Origin: Paulinella micropora | Lineage: Eukaryota > Cercozoa > Imbricatea > Euglyphida | DNA length: 64,000 nt | NCBI GenBank assembly: GCA_009731375.1 | Contig: BJOX01000221.1 | Coordinates: forward strand, 660,176-724,175 | Direction: 5' to 3' | In this document: piece by piece, positions 1 through 19,784 of the stretch | Position numbering within the stretch: position 1 is the stretch's first letter | How the letters are laid out: every line of letters begins with the position of its first letter | The notes under the pieces: model-generated | Database searches by the model: none | Told to the model about the DNA's origin: nothing | What the model saw: the letters and a program-made list of their open reading frames with translations, nothing else | Translations under genes and position numbers: made by a program

Positions 1-66
<66 letters not shown>

Positions 67-300
67 TCTTCTTCTGCTATAGCTACTTCTCCTCTTGCGT
101 CTGCTGCTGCCATTTCTGTAACTGCTGTTGGTATTGCAGCCTCTACTACTCCTGGCTTTAATAAATCTTTTGATGATTTTTTTGTTCCTCTTTCTCAACG
201 AGAGCGTAAACATCAAACGCTTATCGAACAGCTCCTTGCTCTTGTTTCCCCTGACGGAGGTAGAAGACCACTGGCAGCTCATGTTACCTGTCGGAGGTAG
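1..300 (+). CDS. partial open frame cut by the left window edge
   Basis: Frame 1 is open from the first base to a TAG at 298-300. It begins as (ACT)n and (GCT)n, reading poly-Thr then poly-Ala, and then becomes non-repetitive, with a polar stretch containing FNKSFDDFFVPLSQRERKHQ (about residues 54-73). No start codon lies inside the window, so this can only be the 3' part of a longer frame or an exon. The motif GGAGGTAGAAGACCA occurs twice near the end (254-268 and 293-307), which could be a duplicated splice donor (GGAG|GTAGAA). I do not recognise the protein. It may belong with the decayed frame that starts at 291. Confidence 0.35.
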
Positions 301-764
301 AAGACCAGCTTATTGTTACTCCTGGTTTAGATACGTTCATTGTGTTTGAGTGGGTAGATTACGACGGTGACAGAAAGAAGAGAGTGAGAAGTAAATAGAG
401 GAATAGGAAAGTGAAAAAATTCAGCTTGGGGAAGGTAACTAAGGTGGACGTTGATGGCGATGATCCAAATGTTAACTCAGTAGTCCTTGTTAACGTTTGG
501 GGCCATCCATCAGGTTCAAACCAGTATACGGGGAAGTATCTACCGGCTTGGTTGCATGGTCGAGAAGAAAAGCAATCCATAAACGATCCAAGCACAGAGG
601 ATAAAGAATTCAAAGCTTGGGAGAAGGACGTGTTGGCGTCGCACATCATCTCACTCGATATCTGCATGCAACCGTCAGGTGAAAGTGAGGTGTCATCCTT
701 ACAAATCGCATCGACCGATCAAGAACACATCAAAAAAGATTTAAGACGATATAATGTTATTTGA
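291..764 (+). pseudogene. decayed mobile-element-like C-terminal coding fragment
   Basis: One frame runs from 291 to a TAA at 762-764 with a single in-frame TAG at 396-398. Both halves look coding. The first contains GLDTFIVFEWVDYDGDRKKR. The second contains FSLGKVTKVDVDGDD, then NSVVLVNVWG and GKYLPAWLHG. Alternating beta-strand patterns of the type V-x-V-x-x-W-G after an acidic V-D-x-D-G-D are typical of small C-terminal beta-barrels in transposon-encoded proteins; that assignment is inference. The single stop, the lack of a good start codon and the AT-rich spacer beyond it suggest a decayed copy. A short unrecognised intron over the stop is the alternative. Confidence 0.35.
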
Positions 765-1492
765 AATGTAATTACATTTAATAGTAACTGTGTTTTCAAA
801 GCCCTGACATAAATAAATTTTAATTTATTAAAGTCAAAATTTTATTTGCTGAAATATTAACTTGAATATTAACTTAGTATGATCAACTTAAAATCAAAAT
901 TTTGTTTTAGAATAGTTCGAGCCATAAATCAAGTTTGGCAGTTTGGCCACCAAATGACACAGATTTTAATCAGGCATCGCCTCACCTCAATTAAGTAGAA
1001 ATGGGGAAATCATTATTAGGGATGAATTAGTTCAAGTTGGTGTGTCTGTGCTATGCTGTCTAGCCACCGTGACGAGACACCTTTGAGTGAGGTGGGTGCC
1101 TTCGGCCTGCCCACGAAATGATGTCACCACGTCGACTGCCTACCGCACGTCGATCCTTGCATTTTTCTGTTGAAGGCCTCTCTTTCCAGACTAAGTGCGA
1201 CTGATTAAAGCTGCTGACCGCGGCAGAGTTCGCTAATTAAGGCTCGATAACCTGTTAGACTACTGTTATTAATATAATAATCTATGATAGCAACAACACT
1301 CAAACAGCAGTACTACAGCTTTAATAAGAAAAGGTGCCAACAGAACACGTCACGTCACTTGACTGTCCGGATCATAAGTAATGGCTCTGCCGACACCGTT
1401 ACTCCGATACCGTCCGATACGGCCGGTCCTTAACTATTAATTAAGATTATAGTTCCAACATAATATAATATTAATATTAATATCATTGCAGA
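765..1492. other. AT-rich unique spacer, nothing recognised
   Basis: About 730 bases of non-repetitive, mostly AT-rich sequence. I see no exon with good splice sites, no RNA gene and no terminal repeats. Confidence 0.5.
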
Positions 1493-1768
1493 TATTACTG
1501 ACGACATTCAAGAGAAAAAAAAAATTAGTTTTTCGATTTTGGTTGGAATTTTAATTTTGGTTGGAATTTCCATTTTGGTTGGAAATTTGAATTTTTCAAA
1601 TTAACGGCTATATTCGTCCGCAAAATATCGTAAATTTTCGCGAAATGTTACCGTTCAATTGGAAAATGTGAATTTTTGACACAAAAATGAAAAACTGACA
1701 CAAAATTAAAATTCCAACCAAAATCGAAAAACTATTATTTTTTTTTCTCTTGAATGTCGTCAGTAATA
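1493..1768. mobile_element. MITE family M1, full copy
   Basis: A 276-bp non-coding element with near-perfect terminal inverted repeats. The left end reads TATTACTGACGACATTCAAG and the right end is its reverse complement. The outermost TA on each side could be a TA target duplication of the Tc1/mariner type. The interior holds several copies of TTTTGGTTGGAATTT and the block ATTAACGGCTATATTCGTCC, both shared with the copies near 32.05-32.55 kb. No transposase is encoded, so it would have moved in trans. Confidence 0.8.
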
Positions 1769-1837
1769 AGCTTAACAAATTTAAGAGGTCAAGGTGCCAG
1801 ACTGTTCCGAGGCTCTGCTCTCCAGGAGTGGGACCTC

Positions 1838-2027
1838 TCCTCTCCTCTCCACTCCTCTCCTCTCCTCTCCTCTCCTCTCCCCTCCTCTCCTCTCCTCTCC
1901 ACTCCTCTCCTCTCGTCTCCTCTCCTCTCCTCTCCTCTCCTCTTCTCTCCTCTCAGGGCCTCTTCTCTCCTCTCCTCTTCTCTCCTCTCCTCTCCTCTGA
2001 GACCTACTTTCATACTCTCTTTCACTC

Positions 2028-2090
<63 letters not shown>

Positions 2091-2272
2091 CGAACGCTTC
2101 TATTAATACACTGATATGTCAAACGAATGACAGGGACAAGTGCACATGACGGCACCAAGATCATCGGTTGCATGAAAACGAGTTTAAGATCAATACAAGA
2201 AGAACACAGACAATGCGTAGATTGTTAGGCAAGGAGGGAGAAGAGGAGCGACTGGAAAGAAGCAGGGAGAAG

Positions 2273-2335
<63 letters not shown>

Positions 2336-2489
2336 GGCAGCCAGATTGAATGAAGGGTGAAGTGAAGAAAAAACACAGGGCAGGAAGAGAAGGAGGAGGA
2401 GAAGGAGGAGAAGGAGGGGAAGGAGGAGGGGAATGAGGAGGAGGAGGAGAGAGACAGAAAGGAAGAAAGAAAGAAAGAAGGAAAGAAGG

Positions 2490-2545
<56 letters not shown>
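1838..2545. repeat. pyrimidine/purine microsatellite block
   Basis: (CTCTC)n at 1838-2000, (CT)n at 2030-2087, (GA)n at 2275-2332, then GGA/GAAA-rich purine DNA to 2545. About 190 bases of unique sequence separate the CT and GA parts. Long frames here encode only Ser-Leu or Arg-Glu repeats. Confidence 0.9.
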
Positions 2546-2547
<2 letters not shown>

Positions 2548-2574
2548 CAGCATGGCCCTAGCACTAGAAATTGA

Positions 2575-3165
2575 TGGAGCAAGTCGAAGTTTAAAGAGGA
2601 AGTTGAAGTTCAAAGAGGAAGTTGAAGTCAAAAGAGAAAGTTGAAGTTCAAAGAGGAAGTTGAAGTTCAAAGAGAAAGTCGAAGTTCAAAGAGAAAGTTG
2701 AAGTTCAAAGAGAAAGTTGAAATTCAACAAGAAAGTCGAGGTCAAAGAGAAAGTTGAAGTTCAAAGAGAAAGTTGAAATCCAAAGAGAAAGTCGAAGTTC
2801 AAAGAGGAAGTTGAAGTTCAAAGAGAAAGTCGAAGTTCAAAGAGAAAGTTGAAGTTCAAAGAGAAAGTTGAAGTTCAACGAGAAAGTTGAAGTTCAACGA
2901 GAAAGTCGAGGTAAAAGAGAAAGTTGAAGTTCAAAGAGGAAGTTCAAGTTCAAAGAAAAGTTGAAGTTCAAAGAGAAAGTCGAGGTCCAAGAGAAAGTTG
3001 AAGTTCAAAGAGAAAGTCGAAGTTCAAAGAGCAAGTTGAAGTTCAAAGAGGAAGTTCAACTTCAAAGAAAAGTTGAAGTTCAAAGAAGAGTTGAAGTTCA
3101 AAGAGAAATTTGAAGTCAAAGAGAAAGTTGAAATTCAAAGAGAAAGTCGAGTTCAAAGTCGGGCA
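2575..3165. repeat. 19-bp minisatellite (GAAGTTCAAAGAGAAAGTT)
   Basis: About 30 imperfect copies of a 19-bp unit, varying between GTT and GTC and between GAAA and GGAA. It runs directly into a MITE M2-like right terminus at 3160-3200 (GGCAATTTTGCCACTCGTAC, then GTCAGTAAT). The unit resembles the inner part of the M2 inverted repeat (GAGAAAAATGAGGTCAAAG). Confidence 0.85.
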
Positions 3166-3281
3166 ATTTTGCCACTCGTACGCCGTCAGTAATCACGCTA
3201 CTATTTTTGGAGAGTAATACATGGAAGGCTTGGAGGAGTGGCGACTTGAAGAGCATGAGAGAAAAAACAGCAAAAGAGAGA

Positions 3282-9234
<5,953 letters not shown>

Positions 9235-9969
9235 ATTCGTGGTTTCTAGACTGCCTTCCGCTTCAATCGGAGCGGAGATTGGAGCGGAAGTTGTCAGCGC
9301 ACTGATTTCAGTCGAACAGGAAACTGTTGAGCGATCGCAAGATCGACTAGATTGCAAAAAGCTCGTCTCTGTGCTGGAGCTCCTAACACTGCATTTGGAC
9401 AGATGCGGACAGAGACTACGTCATTCCTTTGTCGAATTCACAAGAACAATCGCAGTTTTGAAACAGATGTATGAAATTCACAATATGTTCGTAAAGCTGC
9501 GGTGTACCTGTCCAGGTACAATCCCAATACTCCGTTAAACCACTTTCCCTCTCCCATTCATGAAGCCGACTTGGCCGGCCCTTTGATTTGAATATGGCAA
9601 CAGTAAGGCACTGAAATTTGACTGGTCGAAAACAGAAATTGTGTGGTAGCGAGGGCGAGATCAGAAGTGATCGTAGCAAGCAAGCAGAGAAGTTCTAAGC
9701 AACATGTTTCACGCAACCTCGAAAGTATGCATCAAGAAGACAAAGGTCGTGGAGATGGATACGGAAGATCTCCAAGGAGACATCGGTATGAAGCAGAAAT
9801 GGAAACAGCCCAAGCAAACAAAAACAAAATTTTTGGTGGTTGACAAAGTGTGAATGACATCAGATGGTGCCATGCTTACTTTTCATTTATTGGAATGTAG
9901 AGAGGGTGAAGAGGTGAACCCCGAGAGCAGGAGGTTGACGAATAGAGGAGGAGGAGGAGGAGTAGTGGC
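9235..9969. promoter_or_regulatory. divergent intergenic region with a 49-codon uORF
   Basis: 735 bases separate the start codons of the coiled-coil gene (minus) and the vWA gene (plus), so it probably holds both promoters and 5' UTRs. An ATG-to-TGA frame at 9704-9853 encodes MFHATSKVCIKKTKVV... (49 residues) and ends 117 bases before the vWA start; it may be an uORF or an upstream exon. Other long frames cover the same DNA, on plus at 9239-9538 and on minus at 9679-9416. No TATA box or known motif is convincing. Confidence 0.4.
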
Positions 9970-11758
9970 ATGGGGGAAGCCTCACACCCACGTGCACACA
10001 CGTACAAGACTTTCATAGGTTTCGATGACTTCAATAATGAAAGCGAACTGGAGGCAGCTGCATCCTCGGCATCTGAGTCGCTTCAGTTAGGTTCTGCTGG
10101 CCTGGCCCTGGCAGCACCCCAAGCTCAAGCACAATCGTCCTGGTGGAATCTGTTCTCCTCGGCTGCACCTGCACCACCACAACAACAGCAAGCAGCAGCA
10201 GCGCCACCAGCACCCTCGTCAGCACCTCCTGGAGGGCCTGAGCTTCGTCGAGCAAAGAAAAAGATCCGCTGGGCCCAAAAGGAGGCTCGCCGAAATTCAA
10301 CAGAACAAAACCAGGAGAAAGTTTTCCGACAGGCAGTTGACACTTCTGTCATTTCAATCAAGCTGGGATCGTTGGCAGAAAATGCAACTAGTCTGATGAC
10401 AGGCGACCCTACTTTCTGCCGAAATAACAAATGCAAGGCCGTTCTCTCGAAAATCAGCAAACTGCTGGACTCTAAACAAGCAGCCAAGGAGCCAGCTTGT
10501 GCTAAAATAAATTTGGAAGATGGGCAGCAAGCATGGATTTGCGAATTCTGTTCCACCGCGCAGGTTGTAGACTTAGCTCCTGAAGAAATCCCCTCGTCGG
10601 AATCGGTGGATTACATTCTGGAGCCCGCTGAAGCCAAAACCACGAAGGATGATGAAACCAAGGTGATCTTTGTGGTCGATACTTCCGGGTCCATGTGTGT
10701 AACCAAGGAGGTGGATGGTTCCATCAAGCTGAAAGGCATGCAGAAGCGCCGCGACGAGTTCGAGCATTTGCTGGAAGCGGGCGACGAGCGGTTCCAGGCG
10801 AGATCGCAAAAGACTTACATCAGCCGACTGCAGTGCGTGCAGGCGGCGGTGGACTCGCAGCTGGCCGGCCTGAAGAAGACGCACCCCAAGCGCCGCGTGG
10901 GTCTCGTCACCTTCAGCAATGATTGCACGCTCTACGGTGATTGCACCAACGCGCCCGTCACCTGCGCCGGGGACAAGCTGGGCGACCAGGCCAAGCTGTC
11001 CCAGATCGGCAGCCAGTTCCCCGTCGCCCAGCCCATTTCGTCCAGCGAGGCGGCGATCAAGAAGAGGCTGTTCGAGCTCGAGGAGAAAGGACAGACCTGT
11101 CTCGGTCCCGCGCTCTTGATCGGGGTCAACGTGGCGGCTCAAACCAAAGGCTCGCAAGTAATCCTCTGCACGGATGGTCTGGCCAACGTCGGACTCGGCT
11201 CACTGGAAGGGCCCCAGGCCGAGGCGGCGGCAGTATTCTACGAGGAACTTGCAGCCAGCGCTGCCAGAGCAGGCGTCAGCGTCTCAACCATCTCGATCAC
11301 CGACCAGGAGGCAAGCTTGGAGAACTTGGGTCGCGTGGCGGATGCGACGGGTGGCACCGTGGAGCGCATCGACCCTTTGAAGCTCACCGAACAGTTCAAC
11401 GGGATTTTGGAGAACCAGGTGAGGACAAAAAGCAAAAGTTAGCAAACATTTTGGAGCGTAATTCCCGTCAAAATTTCGCGAAAGTGAAAATTACGATTCT
11501 GAGATCTTGTCCTCATGTGCTGTGGGAGTCCTATTATATGTCTGTACACATGTCTGCATGTCTGTGTAGGTGCTCGCTGTGCAAGTGCAGGCAACGATGC
11601 TGCTGCACCACGGCATGCAGTTCCGCGGCCTGGACACCGCTGAGGCCAAGGAACAAAGCAAGACCGAACAAGGCGTGGACAAGGTGCATCGCCTGTCCAA
11701 GGTCGGTCTATCTATCCATCTACCTATCCATCTATCTGTCTATCTTTCTATCTATCTT

Positions 11759-11813
<55 letters not shown>

Positions 11814-13073
11814 GTAGAAGGTAACTCTGAACTCCTGAAACCTCGGCTTGTTTGTGGCATCATCTCCTTAGGGCACACGCTCCTGGGGAGTGTTCTAGTG
11901 TTGTCCCGTATAGTTCAAAAGGGCTCGGCTACCTTTCGGCTTGAACTGGGCACAGACACCAACCACAGCGAGACAGTGGTTGGTGTGCAGCTTGGCCGGT
12001 GCTGAAAGTTCTTGTCGGGGGTAGTATAGGAGGCAATGGCTTTTCAAGCTAAGCCACGCCCATAGATTAAACATATCTGTCTATCCATCTATCTATCTAT
12101 CCATCTATCTATCTATCTATCTATCCATCTATCTATCTCACAGTGCTCTGTCGGTTTATACTAGACTGTCGAACAATCTCGAAACTCCATCTGCTTGGGT
12201 CCTCTGTAATGGGAGCTCGTTCTGCGCAAGGGGCGCTTATGGAACGAGCCCTGGCCCCGCCTGGTACTAGGGAGCTTTGGTATCGCCTGTATCAGTCCCT
12301 TCCGTGCAAACATCACGGCTTAGCTGGGCATCGGGTTAATACTTTACCCATCGGTGCTCAAAACACTTGGACCAACGGCTTCCGTTTCTTTCCCTTCTTC
12401 CTTATCCTCCCCACTCTCCATTCCTAGATTGCCTTTTTCTTCAACGTCCTCTTCTTTTTTCCAGAACACAGTCTACCCGTGATTCCCATCCCAGACACAT
12501 GCACAGTACAGAAATTACTGTTTGATGTGAAACTGCGTTCCTTTGCAAGGACTACATTCCTTTGCGACATCTCATCTATCTATCCATTTATCCATCTATC
12601 CATCTATCCATCCATCCATCTATCCATCTATCCATCTACCCTATCCAGGATGTGGGCAACGTCTTCGCCGACACCGAGCTCTTCTACGAGTATCAGGTGC
12701 GACCGGACTTCCAGGACCAAGCAGAAGGTCCATCTATCTATCTATCTCTCCTATCTATCAATCTGTCTACTACCTACCTACCTACCCACCCACTTACCTA
12801 TTCGAATCTATCTATACATTTGTCGGTCTGCCTATTTATTAACAGGTAGTTGCGTCACTATATACAGTCAACAACCCTGCCTGTTAACAACCACGTCTGT
12901 TGGTCTATCTATCTGCTCCGTGTTGTGGAGGCCTGAAGCACGTGCCGTTCCAAGTGCAGATCCGTTACACGCGGCTGGACGGCTCCAAGTGCATGCGCGT
13001 GCTTTCCCAGTCCCGCGAGGTGACCAGCGACGAGGACGAGGTAGAGCTAGCTAGTCCATCTTTCTATCTATTT

Positions 13074-13164
<91 letters not shown>

Positions 13165-13165
13165 G

Positions 13166-13232
<67 letters not shown>

Positions 13233-13236
13233 GTTC

Positions 13237-13291
<55 letters not shown>

Positions 13292-14481
13292 CCTCCCTAT
13301 CTATTTATCCATTCCTCCCTACCTACCTATCTAGGCTGTCAAGGATGTGGACCACGCCATTTTGGCCGCCAACACCATTCAGCGCTGTGGAATGCTTGCC
13401 CAGGCAGGTCAGCTCACCTACACATCAAACACCATGCAGGGGTCAGCTAACCTACACACATGCTGCCAACACCATTCAGCGCTGCGGAATGCTTGCCCAG
13501 GCAGGTCAGCTACCCTACACATAGCGCTGAATGCTTGCCCGGGCAGGTCAGCTAACCTACACAACATGCTGCCAACACCATGCTAACCTACCCACATGCT
13601 GCCAACACCATGCTAGCCTACCCACATGCTGCCAACACCATTCTAACCTACACACATGCTGCTAACACCATGCTAACCTACCCACATGCCACACCACTCA
13701 GCGTTGCGGAATGCTTGCCCAGGCAGGTCAGCTAACCTACACAACATGCTGCCAACACCATGCTAACCTACACACATGCTGCCATCACCATGCTAACCTC
13801 CACACATGCTCCCAACACCATTCAGCGCTGCGGAATAGGATACGTATATTTTTCTATCATATGTATATCTGTGTACGTGTATGTGTGTATGTTTACCTGT
13901 ATGTGCATGTATTTGTAGGTGACTACGAGGGCGCGCGTCTCAACAACGTGGCGTGGGGTCACTTCATGCGCAGTATGCCTTCCAGCAGCGCGGAGCAGCA
14001 CCAGCGGCAACAGCAGGTGATTGAATTGACTGCATTGGATTGGGATTGGATTGGGCTTGGATTGGGATTGGACTGGATTGGATTGGATTGGACTGGACTG
14101 GATTGGATTCGATTCGACTGGACTGGATTCGATTGGACTGGATTCGATTGGACTGGATTCGATTGGACTGGATTCGATTGGACTGGATTCGATTGGACTG
14201 GATTCGATTGGATTGGATTGAATTGGATTGGATTAGATTGGATTGCATTGGGTTGGATTGGATTGGATGATTGGATTCGGATTCGGATTTTGGATTGGAT
14301 TGGATTGGGTTAGATTTGGATTTGGACTTGGCTTTGGCTTGGCAGGTGCTGAGTCGCTGGGCACAAGACACGCGCTCCATCGACAACATGATGCAGACTG
14401 AGCAGCGATCAGAAAACGCCGAAGGGTCCGCTCTGCGCTTCATGGGGAAGGCAGCCAAGATGCAAGGTATCTATCTATCTA

Positions 14482-14547
<66 letters not shown>

Positions 14548-14729
14548 ACATCTATATCTATATCTATCTATATATCTATATCTATATCTATCTATATCTA
14601 TCTATATCTATATCTATCTATCTATCTATCTATCTATCTACTTCAGGCCGTTCTGCTCGGCGTGGGGACGCCATTTCCAGCAAGATGTACAAATCCAAGA
14701 AAATCAGCTCCGCTACTATGAGTAAGTAA
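9970..14729 (+). CDS. vWA-domain protein with Sec23/24-type zinc finger (circularly permuted Ras-associated type)
   Basis: Eight exons: 9970-11418, 11570-11701, 12649-12727, 12931-13040, 13335-13407, 13919-14016, 14346-14466 and 14647-14729. All introns are GT-AG, every phase fits, and the stop is TAA; 714 residues. Order: low-complexity N-terminus (Ala/Gln/Pro to about residue 95); four-cysteine zinc finger, FCRNNKC then WICEFC (about 152-200); vWA domain from about residue 232 with a complete MIDAS, DTSGSM, a threonine in QTCLGPALL, and CTDGLANVG; then exons 2-8 with a beta-sandwich/helical part like the later domains of Sec23/Sec24 ([31 protein letters not shown]). The same zinc finger-vWA-sandwich set accompanies the circularly permuted Ras of Dictyostelium; no Ras domain is visible here. 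A cytosolic, metal-dependent protein-interaction role is inferred. Confidence 0.8.
11702..12648 (+). repeat. intron 2: (TATC)n plus dispersed-repeat modules A, B and C
   Basis: (TATC)n at 11706-11813. Module A (about 11818-12068, GTAACTCTGAACTCCTGAAA to GCCCATAGATTAAACATAT). (TATC)n at 12076-12138. Module B (about 12139-12362, CAGTGCTCTGTCGGTTTATA to GGGTTAATACTTTACCC). Module C (about 12362-12567, CCAACGGCTTCCGTTTCTTT to TTTGCGACATCTCATC), which ends in (ATCT)n. Modules A and B recur inverted at 40.7-41.0 and 39.17-39.38 kb, and module C at 45.2, 46.05 and 46.55 kb. The modules look like parts of one non-LTR-like element with an (ATCT)n tail. Confidence 0.8.
13050..13334 (+). repeat. intron 4: (TATC)n/(TGTC)n
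   Basis: The whole intron is TATC-family repeat and ends in CTACCTACCTATCTAG at the acceptor of exon 5, so the repeat serves as the pyrimidine tract. Confidence 0.95.
13408..13836 (+). repeat. intron 5: array of exon-5-end copies
   Basis: Multiple tandem copies of a segment made of the last bases of exon 5, its donor and the first intron bases: (GC)CAACACCATTCAGCGCTG, CGGAATGCTTGCCCAGGCAG, then GTCAGCTAACCTACACA. Copies with most of the exon sequence lie at about 13468-13523, 13693-13745 and 13812-13836. Shorter ones (ATGCTGCCAACACCATGCTA type) fill the space between. Each fuller copy keeps the donor GCAG|GTCAGCTA. Confidence 0.9.
14025..14345 (+). repeat. intron 6: (ATTGG)n with 15-bp higher-order unit
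   Basis: A GATTG pentamer array. Between about 14105 and 14205 it is organised as a 15-bp unit GATTCGATTGGACTG repeated about seven times. It runs to the acceptor GGCTTGGCAG of exon 7. Confidence 0.95.
14467..14646 (+). repeat. intron 7: (TATC)n
   Basis: Almost the entire 180-base intron is TATC/TATATC repeat, ending CTATCTACTTCAG at the exon 8 acceptor. Confidence 0.95.
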
Positions 14730-16875
14730 GCGGTCAGCAAACAGCTTCATGAAGTTTAAGCAAACGGATTCACTATTTGTTACTTCAAGCATTGACTCCC
14801 GAGTGCGAGGAAGTCAGTTCGCTTCTGATTCAACACCACGAGTCATGGTCACACGGACAATGCGCCAAAGAATCAACGATCGGCGATGTTTTCATATTGA
14901 TATCAAGCAAGATAATTTAGTTTGTGAGCTTGATCATGACATCCGATTAAGCAAGATAATTTATTTTTAGTGAGCTTGATCATGACATCCGATTATTATA
15001 TTAATAACTCATCAGAATGTGGTGCACTCGATATCAAGATAGCTAAATATCAATAAGAAACAAACAAAAAACTGTCGCACTAAACGAAATAACGAAATGT
15101 ATATAATTATTATTAACATGCAGAACTCGAAGAAGAAAAGCACCGAGTTTCAAACTTAAAATATTGATTAACCCTGGGTTAGAAGTAGTTCAGGCAACAC
15201 TGAGTATTATAGAATGGCGTCGGGTGGCAAGTATTCTATGATTGCGTAAGAAGTTTCATACCAACTGTCGACCGTCAAACACAATTTTCAAGATTGTAGT
15301 CTTGTTTCTGCATTTTTTTTTACACAAACACTTTTAATATAATAATACAGTACAATACCGGGCAGTGGCAGGAAATGTAGGAATAAGTGGGACTCGAAGA
15401 CGGTGTAAGTTTACATGGTGCCACGGGCTAAAATTGTGGAGGAAAAAGGCAATGGTTAATCTTTTCTAAATCTTTTGACTTAATCCGACCGTTTGAAATC
15501 ATTTCTGAACGGAATCGAAAACGTGACTAGTTAGTGAAGTCGAAACGTCGTGCAGAGGAGAATCTGATGAACCGGTCAAAAAGAGTGACTTATCAGCACG
15601 GTCGAGTCAAATGTACTAAAAAAGGTTTTGGCCGGTCGTTAAGGTACTCAGTCACGGTCTGATAGTCTACGAGTCCCTACCTCTTTAGGTATTCCACCGG
15701 AGGCTTGAGAGTCATATCGTTAGTACAGTTATTAATACTAGTCGGTTATTAAATATCGTAGTACTATCGCCGAGTAACTTGTGACAAGGTCACGCCGGGG
15801 CCCCCCCCCGCCGGCCGGCCCGGGGCCCTCAGGCTACTGCTTCACCAGGTACACATGCCCTCAGGCTGCGGGCCAAAACACAGTCGGGCCTCCCGAGTAT
15901 CCGGGACTAAATCTAGGAGTGACACGTCGGCACCGGGCTCTGCGGCCGGCATCTTATAATAGAGAGGGTTACCCTCATCGGCGTTACCCGGTTAAGAGGG
16001 TTAATATGAGGCGACTCATTAAGATGACTCATGATCTTGGTAACTTGACTTCCTCCTATCGTGTCTGCCACCCGGCGGTTGACACAGTCACAGTGGTATA
16101 TCATCTAAAGTAGCACATATTTACCCGCTATCCCGCGCCTACACGGCAGGGCGGCCTCTGTCATCTCATAGATGATGTTTACTACTGATCAATTTATGTG
16201 ATCAAGTTTTTTCCACTGGCTTAACGACTGAACTTGAGTTTCAAAGAGTCAAGTATATAATAATTGAAGAACGCCGGCTTGCTTTTTGTACTGATATTGT
16301 CAGTGGCTGCGGATTGTAATGAAAGTTGAGTACTAGAATATTAATACTCAGTCTGATGCCACATCCGATCGGCGCGGCATCAATGATTCCGAGTCCGACT
16401 CAGTGGCAGTACTTACTGGCCGGTAGTCTAAGTCTAGCTAGTAGAATATATACCATCAGTGCTTGCCACGCTCATGCCGCGTGACCGCATAGACTGAGCT
16501 GAGTATTACTAATACACTGGCTTATGATCGCGATGCTGACATTTACTTGGCCATTTGGAAAAATCGCAAGCAAATCACCTTTTGACCCAGCACGCCGGCC
16601 GGCTGCAGACTGCAGCCGCCCGGTAACCGTAGTTAAATGATATGGAGTTTTCTACCTCACATCCCAAACTGATTTCTCGTTCGTCAAACTGTTTTTATTC
16701 ATCTAACAGCGTATGATGTAAGCTGAGATAAAATTGTGCAAAAGTTAAATACTGGTATGACTGGCGACCGTGACATTCGAGTAACAAATTCAACAAACTT
16801 CGAACTCATATTTCTGAATCAGTGTTTGAGTTAAGCTTGCGTGAATCTGAACGCAACAATTACTTAGCTCTCTAG
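14730..16875. other. unique intergenic DNA
   Basis: About 2.1 kb without long repeats, between the 3' ends of the convergent vWA (plus) and MED9 (minus) genes. It contains a GC-rich spot at 15790-15830 and short frames, none with convincing coding character or splice sites. The phrase GTGGCAAGTATTCTAT (15227) recurs near 31735, suggesting a short dispersed repeat. Confidence 0.5.
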
Positions 16876-18321
<1,446 letters not shown>

Positions 18322-18399
18322 GTTCAAGGAAATGAGCTGTGGAGTTTGGCCTGGGAGCGAGAACTTTAGACAAGAGCTTTCCAATGAGCCACTATCCAG

Positions 18400-19750
<1,351 letters not shown>

Positions 19751-19784
19751 AGAGCGATCGTGGGTTGTCGTTATCGTTGCTGCT

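Noticed and set aside
9239-9538. Plus-strand helical-looking frame (VLELLTLHLDRCGQRLRHSF)
   Set aside because: It has no in-phase partner exons. The minus-strand exon 9234-9136 next to it joins in phase with five or six further exons. The plus frame remains a weak alternative.
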